In this document: one piece after another, positions 15,499-23,154 of the stretch
How the letters are laid out: each line of letters opens with the position of its first letter
Position numbering within the stretch: position 1 is the stretch's first letter
Source of the DNA: an uncultured Collinsella sp.
Lineage (GTDB): Bacteria > Actinomycetota > Coriobacteriia > Coriobacteriales > Coriobacteriaceae
NCBI GenBank assembly: GCA_902465105.1
Contig: CABQLM010000028.1
Span: 1-23,341 of the forward strand
Direction of reading: 5' to 3'
DNA length: 23,341 nt
Notes under the pieces: generated by a model
Databases searched by the model: none
The model's input: the letters and a program-made list of their open reading frames with translations, nothing else
Told to the model about the DNA's origin: nothing
Program-made: the position numbers and the translations under genes

Positions 15499-15972
15499 CT
15501 AGGAGCGCGTTTCCATCTTGGCGTGGCACTTGGGACAGGTGACGCGGATCTTGCCTTTGCCCTTGGGGACGGAGAGTATCTGACCGCAGTTGGGGCACTT
15601 GAGGTATGCCGTGGTCTTGCGACCCTTCCACATCTTCTTGGCCATGCGCTTGGCACGCTCAAAGTCTTCCTTGCTCGTTCCAGCTGCGCGCGAGGCGTTG
15701 GCCGCTGAGGCGCCGCCGCCCAAGCTGGCGACGAACTTGCCCAATCCGGGGACGTTTGCGGTCGCCGTGACAAAGGCATCGTTCTCCTTGCGGCGCGCGT
15801 TGATGTTTTTGGACAGGCCGCGCAGCACGCCGAGCACGATCACGGCGATGGCGATCCAGCTGAGCCACTGGATACGGGCCATCGATCCGATCATCGCAAT
15901 GACGATGCCGGTCAGGCCCAGCACGATGGTGAGCTCATCGGCGCCGTTGCGCCCTTTCATAAAGTCATTCAT
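15499..15972 (-). CDS. Small membrane protein with C-terminal zinc ribbon
   Basis: This is a 157-residue protein of unknown role. Residues about 13-55 hold two hydrophobic helices (LTIVLGLTGIVIAMIGSMA, then WLSWIAIAVIVLGVLRGL) separated by a short turn. A basic Ala/Gly-rich linker of about 60 residues follows. The C-terminal zinc ribbon has C-P-N-C-G and, 17 residues on, C-P-K-C-H, with a basic tail. Both cysteine pairs are intact, so Zn binding is likely. The topology probably places the basic linker and ribbon in the cytoplasm. ATG 15972 was preferred to upstream ATG codons because AAAGG lies about eight bases before it. The gene is transcribed toward the terminator shared with the amidohydrolase. 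It resembles uncharacterised coriobacterial membrane proteins; I know no named family. Confidence 0.8.
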   Translation of the reverse strand: MNDFMKGRNGADELTIVLGLTGIVIAMIGSMARIQWLSWIAIAVIVLGVLRGLSKNINARRKENDAFVTATANVPGLGKFVASLGGGASAANASRAAGTSKEDFERAKRMAKKMWKGRKTTAYLKCPNCGQILSVPKGKGKIRVTCPKCHAKMETRS

Positions 15973-16017
15973 GCACATTGCCTTTCGTTCGATACGCTGC
16001 ACGCCTTTATACCCCTT

Positions 16018-16108
16018 TTGGTGCAAAGGGGACAGGTTAATCTACACCGACGTGGTGCAAACGTATCTGTCCCCGATGCACCAAGATGGTGCAAAGCAGT
16101 CTGTCCCC
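16018..16108. repeat. GTGCAAA/GGGGACAG palindromic element after csoR
   Basis: TTGGTGCAAAGGGGACAG (16018-16035) is inverted at 16067-16084 as CTGTCCCCGATGCACCAA with two mismatches. A second TGGTGCAAA...CTGTCCCC segment follows at 16087-16108, and another TGGTGCAAA lies at 16053-16061. Thus three TGGTGCAAA copies alternate with GGGGACAG and CTGTCCCC boxes in about 90 bases. It lies between csoR and the zinc-ribbon gene. It is unrelated to the 40-bp-phased arrays and looks like a composite REP-type element. No transposase gene is nearby. Confidence 0.7.
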
Positions 16109-16119
16109 AATGCCCCCAA

Positions 16120-16392
16120 TTACTTGGAGAGCTTGTCGACGACGCGTTCGATCTCGGCGAGCTTGGCGGCTTTGAGGTCTTCGTCGCCCGATTCGATGGC
16201 CGAGGCGACGCAGCCCTCGATATGCGCCTTGAGCACGTCGGCGTTGATGCGCGCGATGAGCGCCTGCGTGGCCATGAGCTGTGTGGAAATGTCGACGCAG
16301 TAACGGTCCTCCTCGACCATCCGCAGGATGCCGTCAATCTGACCGCGTGCCGTCTTGAGCATGCGGGTCACCGATTTATGGTCTGCCATCAT
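16120..16392 (-). CDS. csoR: CsoR-family copper-sensing repressor
   Basis: This 90-residue all-helical protein of the CsoR/RcnR/FrmR family acts as a repressor that leaves DNA when it binds Cu(I). The Cu(I) ligand set C-H-C is intact: Cys32 (R-Y-C-V-D-I), His57 and Cys61 (H-I-E-G-C-V). The N-terminal R-G-Q-I-D-G-I-L-R-M-V-E helix is the DNA-contact region typical of the family. The start ATG 16392 has GAGG about seven bases upstream. It is the last gene of the copA-copZ-csoR operon, 42 bases after copZ, so it is probably autoregulated through the operator at the copA promoter. FrmR or RcnR identity is unlikely given the copper genes beside it. Confidence 0.92.
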   Translation of the reverse strand: MMADHKSVTRMLKTARGQIDGILRMVEEDRYCVDISTQLMATQALIARINADVLKAHIEGCVASAIESGDEDLKAAKLAEIERVVDKLSK

Positions 16393-16434
16393 GGCGGGTC
16401 CTCGTTTCTGGTCGGGATGGGTGCGTGCAGTCCG

Positions 16435-16656
16435 CTATGCAGCGGTAACGGACAGGGCGTGGAACTTTTCGCCCGCGCCCTCGACGGCGGCGGCGAGCTG
16501 CTCGGCGGTCACGGTGTCGGCGCACTCCACCTGGACGGTCTGGGTCTCGTGATCGGCGTCGGCGTCGGTCACGCCGGCCACGTTGAGCAACGCCGTCTCG
16601 ACGGTGGCGTCGCAGTGGCCGCACATAAGGCCGGAAGTCTTAATTGTGTAACGCAT
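16435..16656 (-). CDS. copZ: CopZ-like copper chaperone (HMA domain)
   Basis: This is a 73-residue single heavy-metal-associated domain of ferredoxin-like fold. The Cu(I) motif is G-L-M-C-G-H-C near residues 9-15, with Met-x-Cys-x-x-Cys intact. Such chaperones carry Cu(I) in the cytosol to the CopA ATPase and to CsoR. The ribosome binding site AAGGAGT lies seven bases before ATG 16656. It sits between copA and csoR. A 152-base gap to copA holds a long hairpin that could tune its expression relative to copA. Confidence 0.9.
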   Translation of the reverse strand: MRYTIKTSGLMCGHCDATVETALLNVAGVTDADADHETQTVQVECADTVTAEQLAAAVEGAGEKFHALSVTAA

Positions 16657-16721
16657 GGGTGTACTCCTTATCGATTGAGATTATCTGACAGTTTAGTCGT
16701 GAACAGCGTCATCTTAAAGGT

Positions 16722-16815
16722 GCGCTGAGGTGCCCGAGATTGCCCCGAAAGAGGAGCGAAGCGTACTTGGGTACGCGAGCGACGGTTTGAGGGGCAAGGT
16801 CGGGTGCTTCAGCGC
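16722..16815 (-). repeat. Long two-stem palindrome spanning the copA stop codon
   Basis: Arms of about 25 bases at 16722-16746 and 16791-16815 pair at roughly 20 positions. Inside them a perfect stem, GCGTAC (16761-16766) with GTACGC (16771-16776), closes a TTGG loop. The inner and outer stems share the same centre (16768.5), so this is one symmetric structure. The right arm contains the copA stop codon (16809-16811). It lies between copA and copZ in the operon. It may act as an mRNA processing or stability element or a partial terminator, or be an inserted palindromic element. No T run is present. Confidence 0.75.
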
Positions 16816-19151
16816 GCCGTCTTGGGCTTAAAGGTTCGCAGGCGCAACGCGTTGGAAACAACGCACACGCTCGACAGGCTCATGGCCGCAGCGCCAAACA
16901 TCGGCGAGAGTTGCCAACCCGTGAGGGGGAAGAACACGCCCGCGGCGAGTGGAATGCCGATGCCGTTGTAGAACAGCGCCCAGAACAGGTCCTGCTTGAT
17001 GTTGCGAATCGTGGCGCGCGAAAGTTCGATGGCGCGCACAACATCCATGAGGTCGCTGCGCATGAGTACCACATCCGCCCCTTCTTTGGCGATGTCGGCG
17101 CCGGTACCGATGGCAAGGCCCACGTCGGCGCGCGCCAGGGCGGGGGAGTCGTTGATGCCGTCGCCCACCATGGCGACCTTGCTGCCCGCATCCTGCAGCT
17201 CGCGCACGTGGCGCTCCTTGTCGGCGGGAAGCACGTCGGCGATGACCTGTTTGCTGTTCAGTCCCACGCGGTGGGCGATTGCTTCGGCCGTCACGCGGTT
17301 GTCGCCGGTGAGCATGCGCACATCGACGCCGAGCTTTCGCAGTGCGGCAATGGCAGCAGCGCTCGTCTCTTTGACCTCGTCAGCCACGGCGATGGTGCCG
17401 ACAAGCTCGCCGTTCTTGGCAAAGAACAGCGGCGTTTTGCCTTCGGCGGCAAATTGCTCGGCAAGGCCGGCAGGAACCTTCGCGCCCAGCTCGTCCACCA
17501 GGCGCACGTTGCCGGCAGCGATGGCGTTTTGTCCCTCGCGCGCCGTAACGCCTCGCCCGGGCACGGCGGCAAAGTCCTCGACCATGCGTGCCACGATTCC
17601 GCGCGCCTCGCACTCGGCCATAATCGCCTCGGCCAGCGGGTGCTCGCTTGAGCGCTCCAGCGCGGCAGCGAGCTTGAGCAGCGCTTTTTCGCTCATGGTA
17701 GGCGTGCCGTCGGCGCGCGTGGCCACCACAATGTCGGTCACAGCCGGTTTGCCGCGGGTGACGGTGCCGGTCTTATCGAGCACTACGGTGCCCACGCTGC
17801 GCAGGTTCTCCAGCGCCTCGGCGCTCTTGAACAGAATGCCCATCTCGGCGCCCTTGCCGGTGCCAACCATAATGGCGACAGGCGTAGCCAGGCCGAGCGC
17901 GCACGGGCAGCTGATTACCAACACGGCCACGGCGGAGGTAAGCGCCTCGTTCACGCTGCCGGTCAGCGCCATCCACGCCACAAAGGTCACGGCCGAGATC
18001 GCAAACACCACGGGCACGAACACGCCGGCGACCTTGTCGGCCATGCGGGCGATGGGCGCCTTGGTGGCGTTGGCGTCCTCGACGAGCTGGATGATTTTGG
18101 CGAGTGACGTGTCGGCGCCCACACGCGTGGCACGGAAGGTAAACGAGCCAGTGCGGTTGACGGTGGCGGCGTTGACGGTGTCGCCGGCGGTCTTTTCCAC
18201 GGGGATTGACTCGCCGGTGAGCGCACTCTCGTCCACGGCCGAGCTGCCCTCGAGCACCACGCCATCGACGGGGATGGACTCTCCGGGGCGCACGCGCAGT
18301 ACCTGGCCGGGAAGGATGCTGTCGACGTCGACGGTGGTCTCGGTGCCGTCGCCGGCAACGACGGTCGCGGTCTTGGGCGCCAGGTCGATCAGCGCCTCGA
18401 TAGCGCCGCCGGTTTTGGACTTGCTGCGTGTCTCGAGGTATTTGCCCACGGTGACAAGCGACAGGATCGTGCCTGCGCTCTCAAAATACAGGTTGTCCAT
18501 GCTTGTCATCATGGCCTCGTGGACCTGACCCGCGGCTAGCTGGTCGGCCATGATGAACATGGCGTAGAGCGACCAGGCGATGGACGCAGTGGCGCCCACG
18601 GCGATGAGCGCGTCCATGGTGGGTGCGCCGTGCGCGAGCGATTTAAACCCGTTGATAAAGTAGGCATCGTTGACGTAGACGATGGGGATGAGCAGGACGA
18701 GCTCGGTGAGCGCGAGCGTCATGCTGTGGATGTGGTCGGTGAAGATGCCGGGCAGCGGCCAACCAAGCATGTGACCCATGCCTATGTAGAACAGTGGGAT
18801 GAGAAATACGATCGAGACGATGAGGCGGGTGCGCATGGCAGAGGCGGCGGCCTCCAGCTTTTTGGTTGGCGACTCCATATGGGCGGCGCCGGACCTGACT
18901 TGCGTGCTGCCGTTTGAGCTGGCGGCACCGGTGCCCGCGCTGACGGGCGAGGCCGAATAGCCCGCGCGATCGACAGCGGTGCAGATATCGTCGGGGGAGA
19001 CCTGCGCGGGGTCATAGTCGACCAGCATGGAGCCGGCGAGCAGGTTGACGGCGACGTTTTGGACGCCGTCGAGCTTGCTGACGGCACGGTCCACGTGCGC
19101 TTGGCACGCGGCGCACGTCATGCCGCCCACGTCAAACTTATCTTGAGCCAT
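16809..19151 (-). CDS. copA: Copper-exporting P1B-type ATPase CopA
   Basis: This 780-residue membrane pump exports Cu(I) using ATP. It has one N-terminal HMA domain (G-G-M-T-C-A-A-C, Cys13 and Cys16) and an Ser/Ala-rich linker. The membrane part carries the transport motif [11 protein letters not shown] in the sixth helix (about residue 413). The phosphorylation site D-K-T-G-T-V-T is near 458, the nucleotide-site S-E-H-P-L near 503, and the hinge [11 protein letters not shown] near 665. Two final helices close the protein. All key residues are intact. The start ATG 19151 has AAAGGAGAA six bases upstream; a longer opening to 19193 lies in the leader. It heads the copA-copZ-csoR operon and has a CsoR-like operator at its promoter. 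Silver may also be a substrate. Confidence 0.96.
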   Translation of the reverse strand: MAQDKFDVGGMTCAACQAHVDRAVSKLDGVQNVAVNLLAGSMLVDYDPAQVSPDDICTAVDRAGYSASPVSAGTGAASSNGSTQVRSGAAHMESPTKKLEAAASAMRTRLIVSIVFLIPLFYIGMGHMLGWPLPGIFTDHIHSMTLALTELVLLIPIVYVNDAYFINGFKSLAHGAPTMDALIAVGATASIAWSLYAMFIMADQLAAGQVHEAMMTSMDNLYFESAGTILSLVTVGKYLETRSKSKTGGAIEALIDLAPKTATVVAGDGTETTVDVDSILPGQVLRVRPGESIPVDGVVLEGSSAVDESALTGESIPVEKTAGDTVNAATVNRTGSFTFRATRVGADTSLAKIIQLVEDANATKAPIARMADKVAGVFVPVVFAISAVTFVAWMALTGSVNEALTSAVAVLVISCPCALGLATPVAIMVGTGKGAEMGILFKSAEALENLRSVGTVVLDKTGTVTRGKPAVTDIVVATRADGTPTMSEKALLKLAAALERSSEHPLAEAIMAECEARGIVARMVEDFAAVPGRGVTAREGQNAIAAGNVRLVDELGAKVPAGLAEQFAAEGKTPLFFAKNGELVGTIAVADEVKETSAAAIAALRKLGVDVRMLTGDNRVTAEAIAHRVGLNSKQVIADVLPADKERHVRELQDAGSKVAMVGDGINDSPALARADVGLAIGTGADIAKEGADVVLMRSDLMDVVRAIELSRATIRNIKQDLFWALFYNGIGIPLAAGVFFPLTGWQLSPMFGAAAMSLSSVCVVSNALRLRTFKPKTAR

Positions 19152-19200
19152 GGCTTCTCCTTTCCGTGACGTAGTGTCGAAAATGTTAACCATCCGATAC

Positions 19201-19229
19201 TATACACCCATACCCCCTGGGGGTGTCCA
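19201..19229 (-). promoter_or_regulatory. copA promoter with CsoR-type operator
   Basis: Read on the minus strand, TGGACA (19229 to 19224) and TGTATA (19206 to 19201) are 17 bases apart. Between them is the GC-rich palindrome ATACCCCCTGGGGGTGT (19210-19226, plus strand), a close match in form to known CsoR operators (pseudo-palindromic CCCCC/GGGGG with AT flanks). Bound CsoR would block RNA polymerase, and Cu(I) would release it. Confidence 0.75.
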
Positions 19230-19304
19230 GTACAGAAAGAAATCTATGACATTTCGTTACAGATGAGGGTGGTTGGTTGGCCGATGGACCGTCTCAACCA
19301 ATCA

Positions 19305-19520
19305 TCTCAATCTGTAACAACTAGACCCGTTTTTGTCGAGTAACTGTTACAGATCGAGACATTACATCGAGTCACAACTTAACGTCTCAATCTGTAACAT
19401 CTGGGGACCGTTTTGCCTGCTAGATGTTACAAATCGAGACAAACCATTCGAGGGTAACCCGAACATCTCGATCTGTAACAGTAAGACCGATATTTGGGCC
19501 CTAGTTGTTACAGATCGAGA
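19305..19520. repeat. Palindromic repeat array 5 (three 55-bp units)
   Basis: Six arms start at 19305, 19345, 19385, 19425, 19466 and 19506. The step is 40 bp, with one of 41 bp. The third unit has perfect arms (TCTCGATCTGTAACA form). In the second unit the palindrome extends inward (ACATCTGG with CTAGATGT). An isolated, degenerate right arm (CGTTACAGATGAG) lies at about 19255, out of phase. The array is between the copA promoter and the surface-protein terminator. Its first linker and the centre of its second unit recur almost unchanged in array 6, 3.9 kb away. Confidence 0.92.
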
Positions 19521-19558
19521 CAATCTCGGAGCAGATGCCCCGGTCATACAACGTTAAA

Positions 19559-19592
19559 CGCCGGGGCACCCGTGTGATGGGCGCCCCGGCGC
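19559..19592 (-). terminator. Terminator of the surface-protein gene
   Basis: GCCGGGGC (19560-19567) pairs with GCCCCGGC (19583-19590), extended by CCC/GGG around a GTGTGAT loop. On the minus strand a short T-rich run (GTTTAACGTTG) follows. The stem is strong but the T run is weak. Confidence 0.6.
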
Positions 19593-19648
19593 GGCAGGTA
19601 GTGTTTGCTGAGCAGAAGAAAGGCAGGAGTCGCGCCTTGCTGAGATCC

Positions 19649-22600
19649 TTATTCTTGACGGCGCTTCTTGTCGGCCAGGAAGACGCCGCTCGCTACGAGC
19701 ACGGCACCCCCAATGACAAACGTCTCACCGGCGAGCGCAGCATTATCGCCCGTGGTGGGCAGCGCGGAGTTGCTGCTTGCGTTGGAGCCATTTGCCGCCC
19801 GCTTGGCGGTGGATTGCGGCTTGTACGCGGCCGGCGCAGCTGAGCCCTGCTCGACCTTTGCGGCTTCCTGTTGCTGACGAGCGACCTCGTTCTTTAGCGC
19901 CTGCTCGGCCGCTATGCGCGTGGCCTTTGCCTCGTTGTAGGCGTTGAGCGCTGCGGTGTACTCAGGCGTCACGGCGTCAAGGTCTGCCTGGGCGGCATCG
20001 AGTGCGTCCTTCGCGGCCTTCTCGGCCTGCTTGGCGGCAACGCATGCGGCAAAGAGCTTGTTGAGGGCGTCGTTTGCATTTGCATCAAATCCGGTCGCGA
20101 TGCCGTTGTCGACATTGACGGACGTCAGTTTGCTAAGGGCGGCAGTGGCGGTATCCGAAGCGTCCTGTGCATTCTGGACGGCCGATTCGGCGACTGTGAC
20201 GGCATCGTTTGCCGTGTTGAGGGCTTTTTGCGCTTGGGCAACCGTTTCGTCGGCGTTTTTCTTTGCGGCTTCTGCCGTCGCGAGGTTATCGGCGGCATTG
20301 TTCAGGGCAGCGGCGTGTGTCTGCTTTAAGGCAAGATCTTCTTTCGCCGTGGTCAGGTCACTTGCGGCACGTTCTGCTGCCGCCGTCTTGGTCTCGACGG
20401 CGCTTTTTGCGGCATCAAGAGCCTGCTTCTTGGCCTGTGCGTCATGATCCGCCTTTTCAAAGGCGCTCTGGGCAGACGCCTGCGTCGCAACCGCTTCATT
20501 AAGCGCCTGATGGGCCTTGTCCGCCTTTTCTTGAGCTGCGGCAACGTCGGCCGAATACTTGGCCAATTCGTCGTTGGCGGTCGTGTAGGCAGCCTGCTTT
20601 TCTGCAACGGCAGCCTTTGCTTTTTCCAGGTCTGCCGCTCGCGTTTCAATCGCTTGCTGTGCCTGGTCATATGCCGCCTGCGCTGCGGCAACGTCCTTCT
20701 GTGCCTGCTCGACGTTGGTCGTAGCGGTCTCTAGCTGCTTACGGGCCTCGTCAGCTTCCTTTTGCGCTGCGTCGCGGGCCGCTTGGGCTGTGGCTACGGC
20801 AGTTGCGGCAGTAGCGACGCTGTCACTCTGCTCGTTGGCCGCCTGCTGCTTTTGCTCGACAACAGACGCCGCTTCACTTGCGGCTTTATCGGCCTGCTGC
20901 TTCTTCTGAGAAGCCTGCTGGACTGCAGCTTGCTTGCCCGCAAGGTCGCTCTTCGCGGCATCGAGTCTGCTCCCGGCGTTTTTGAGCCCGTTGACATAGC
21001 TATTGAGTGCCTGCTCGTAAGCATCGACGGACATGGAAGAGCTTGTCCAATCGTGGTCGGGTTTCCATGGCGAGGCTGTCTGGGCGGTAAACGAGACGGT
21101 GGTGCCGTAGATATTATTTTTGGTGGAGGTGTTTGTTCCCGTGCCCATAACTGCAAGGTTAGGATTGATGCAGTTGGTGTAATGGCCCACCATTGCGTCA
21201 AACTTATTGGCGACATAGTTGATAATGTCGGCTTGATGGGCAGTGTAGAAGTTATAGGCAGCTTGTCCTGTGAGGTTGTGACCGCCCAATGTAGCGGCCG
21301 CCTCGTCGAAGTACGCCTTTTCCTCTGTAATCCATCCCTGACAGGGGTCGCTATACCCCCATGAGAGGTTCTCGGTAACATTAAACTGCTTTGCGTGCTT
21401 GATGTTCGAACTTGACCAGTTGGCATTGGCAATTGCCGCCGCGACAAGGTTGTAGGTAACCTTAAGTGGGTTTAGACCAACGGAAACGCGGTAGCTGTTG
21501 ATTGACTTCATGACCGTAATAGCCGAAATCATATTGTCGAGCGAGGTTGCGTCGGTGCTGTCGCCAACATGGGTGGCATCCTTATACTTGCAGTTTTCGA
21601 TAATCGAGACTGCCTCATTGGCGCCGACGGACTTAAAGAATCCGATAGCACCTTGTTTGAGCGTTGCCTCGGCGGAATCTGCTGTCTGCTGGGCAGCATC
21701 GACGGCAACCTGGGCGGACTGAACATTGGCCTGCGCTGCCTGCAGCTCGTTTTGAGCCTGCGAAGCGGCTTTATCCGCGGCGGCCTTTGCTGCCTTGGCA
21801 TCCTCTACGGCTTTGTTTGCCTCGTCCAGCTTGGCAAGTTCGGCACTGTGGGCCGCCTTCGCATCGTTGAGTGTTTTGACCTTTGTCGCTACCTCGGCAT
21901 TGGCGGCATCGAGCTCGGACTTCTTTTGCTCGGCGTTCTGCTTTGCGGCGCCGAGTCCCGTTTGTGCTGTTGCCAGATCGTTCTGTTTTTCGCCCTGAGC
22001 TTGCTGAGCGCTTTCCAAGGCTTTCTCGGCACTTGCTTGGGCGCTCTTTGCGGCATCAAGATCGGCCTTGGCGGCATCGACCTTTGCCTGGGCGGCATCA
22101 TACTCAGGGCCCGTGGCGCCTGCCTTTGCTGCCGCGAGATCTGCTTGTGCGCTGTTATAGGCTGCCTGTGCCGCGGTTACTTTACCATCCGCGGTGGTCT
22201 TTGCCTGCTGGGCAGAAGCTAGTGAGCTCGATGCCTGGTCGTAGGCGCTCTGGGCCGCGTTTGCCGTCTGCTGGGCATCGGCAAGCGCGGAGTCGGCAGC
22301 GGCCTTCGCGGCCTTTGCCTGGTCTAGAGCAGCTTGCGCATCCGCGGCGGCCTGCTCGGCAGCCTTGATCTGTTCCGGCGTTGCGTTGGCGGCCGCCTTT
22401 TTTGCCGTCTCGAGTTTAGCCTGCGCATCAGCTGCCGCCTGCTTTGCGGCATCAAGGACCTTCGACTTGTCCTCGGCGTCGGTCTTGGCTGCATCGAGCT
22501 TGTCTCGAGCGTCCTTGAGTGCGGTGCTGGCGCTACTTGCGGCCTTGGTGCTTTCATCGAGCTGGCGAGCGTATTCGGCTCGTGCTGCGGCTTCTGCCTG

Positions 22601-23011
22601 GTTATTGTCAGAGACTGCGGCATCATGAGCGCCCTGCGCGTTATTGCGCGCCAATACCTTCTCGTCGTACGTTGTCGCCGCCGCATCATAGTCGGACTTG
22701 GCGTTTGCCTCGTCGGCCTTTGCGGCATCGATTGCCGCCTTAAGCTCGGTGATCTTATCGGCGTCCGTCTTTACGACAGAGCCGGCAACCGCTCCGGCGT
22801 AGGTTGCGAGCGGAGACATGATGGCATCTTTTGCCGTGGTCTTGCCGGTGTTCTCGGCAAATGCCGAGAACGGGGCGAGCAGTGTCGAGCTTGTCATTGC
22901 GATGGTCGTCGCCGCCGTGATGGCGAGTCGTGCACCCTTGCGTCCCGAGCGTGCAAGACGGGGTTCGGCGCTGCTTGAGTTTCCCAGGTGTTTTGGTTCG
23001 TACTTTGCCAT
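19649..23011 (-). CDS. LPXTG-anchored surface protein with CAP domain between Ala-rich coiled coils
   Basis: This is a 1120-residue secreted, wall-anchored protein. A basic N-region and hydrophobic core (about residues 32-52) end at A-F-A before E-N-T-G, a good signal-peptidase site. Residues about 70-450 and 675-1040 are Ala/Lys/Asp/Glu/Gln-rich heptad repeats with almost no Pro or Gly, predicted to form long coiled coils. Between them, about residues 455-670, is a CAP/SCP-type domain (N-S-Y-R-V-S-V-G-L-N-P-L, H-A-K-Q-F-N-V-T-E-N-L-S-W-G, then G-H-Y-T-N-C-I-N-P). The C-terminus has the sortase signal L-P-T-T-G at 1084-1088, a hydrophobic stretch and K-K-R-R-Q-E. It is probably a stalked host- or matrix-interaction protein, though its ligand is unknown. 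ATG 23011 follows GGGAGAAGAA. The gene is alone between arrays 5 and 6. Confidence 0.92.
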   Translation of the reverse strand: MAKYEPKHLGNSSSAEPRLARSGRKGARLAITAATTIAMTSSTLLAPFSAFAENTGKTTAKDAIMSPLATYAGAVAGSVVKTDADKITELKAAIDAAKADEANAKSDYDAAATTYDEKVLARNNAQGAHDAAVSDNNQAEAAARAEYARQLDESTKAASSASTALKDARDKLDAAKTDAEDKSKVLDAAKQAAADAQAKLETAKKAAANATPEQIKAAEQAAADAQAALDQAKAAKAAADSALADAQQTANAAQSAYDQASSSLASAQQAKTTADGKVTAAQAAYNSAQADLAAAKAGATGPEYDAAQAKVDAAKADLDAAKSAQASAEKALESAQQAQGEKQNDLATAQTGLGAAKQNAEQKKSELDAANAEVATKVKTLNDAKAAHSAELAKLDEANKAVEDAKAAKAAADKAASQAQNELQAAQANVQSAQVAVDAAQQTADSAEATLKQGAIGFFKSVGANEAVSIIENCKYKDATHVGDSTDATSLDNMISAITVMKSINSYRVSVGLNPLKVTYNLVAAAIANANWSSSNIKHAKQFNVTENLSWGYSDPCQGWITEEKAYFDEAAATLGGHNLTGQAAYNFYTAHQADIINYVANKFDAMVGHYTNCINPNLAVMGTGTNTSTKNNIYGTTVSFTAQTASPWKPDHDWTSSSMSVDAYEQALNSYVNGLKNAGSRLDAAKSDLAGKQAAVQQASQKKQQADKAASEAASVVEQKQQAANEQSDSVATAATAVATAQAARDAAQKEADEARKQLETATTNVEQAQKDVAAAQAAYDQAQQAIETRAADLEKAKAAVAEKQAAYTTANDELAKYSADVAAAQEKADKAHQALNEAVATQASAQSAFEKADHDAQAKKQALDAAKSAVETKTAAAERAASDLTTAKEDLALKQTHAAALNNAADNLATAEAAKKNADETVAQAQKALNTANDAVTVAESAVQNAQDASDTATAALSKLTSVNVDNGIATGFDANANDALNKLFAACVAAKQAEKAAKDALDAAQADLDAVTPEYTAALNAYNEAKATRIAAEQALKNEVARQQQEAAKVEQGSAAPAAYKPQSTAKRAANGSNASSNSALPTTGDNAALAGETFVIGGAVLVASGVFLADKKRRQE

Positions 23012-23154
23012 TTCTTCTCCCAATCGATGAAGGGGCAACTATGACAATTTGCACGATAGGTCTAATGCGGGGAGGTCTTGTTGCGCAACATTGGCAAGGA
23101 GATATCGACACACTTGAGCCACATTTTGGGGAGCAAATTTCAGCGGCTTGATTG
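23012..23154 (-). promoter_or_regulatory. Upstream region of the surface-protein gene
   Basis: This 143-base AT-richer leader should hold the promoter. No -10/-35 pair is convincing by eye. A perfect 12-bp palindrome, TGTTGCGCAACA (23079-23090), lies 68 bases before the start codon and could be an operator. Repeat array 6 begins directly upstream of this region. Confidence 0.35.

Noticed and set aside
19255..19268. Seventh arm at the left end of array 5
   Set aside because: It is degenerate, 50 bp from the next arm and lacks a left partner. It was kept only as a possible decayed remnant.
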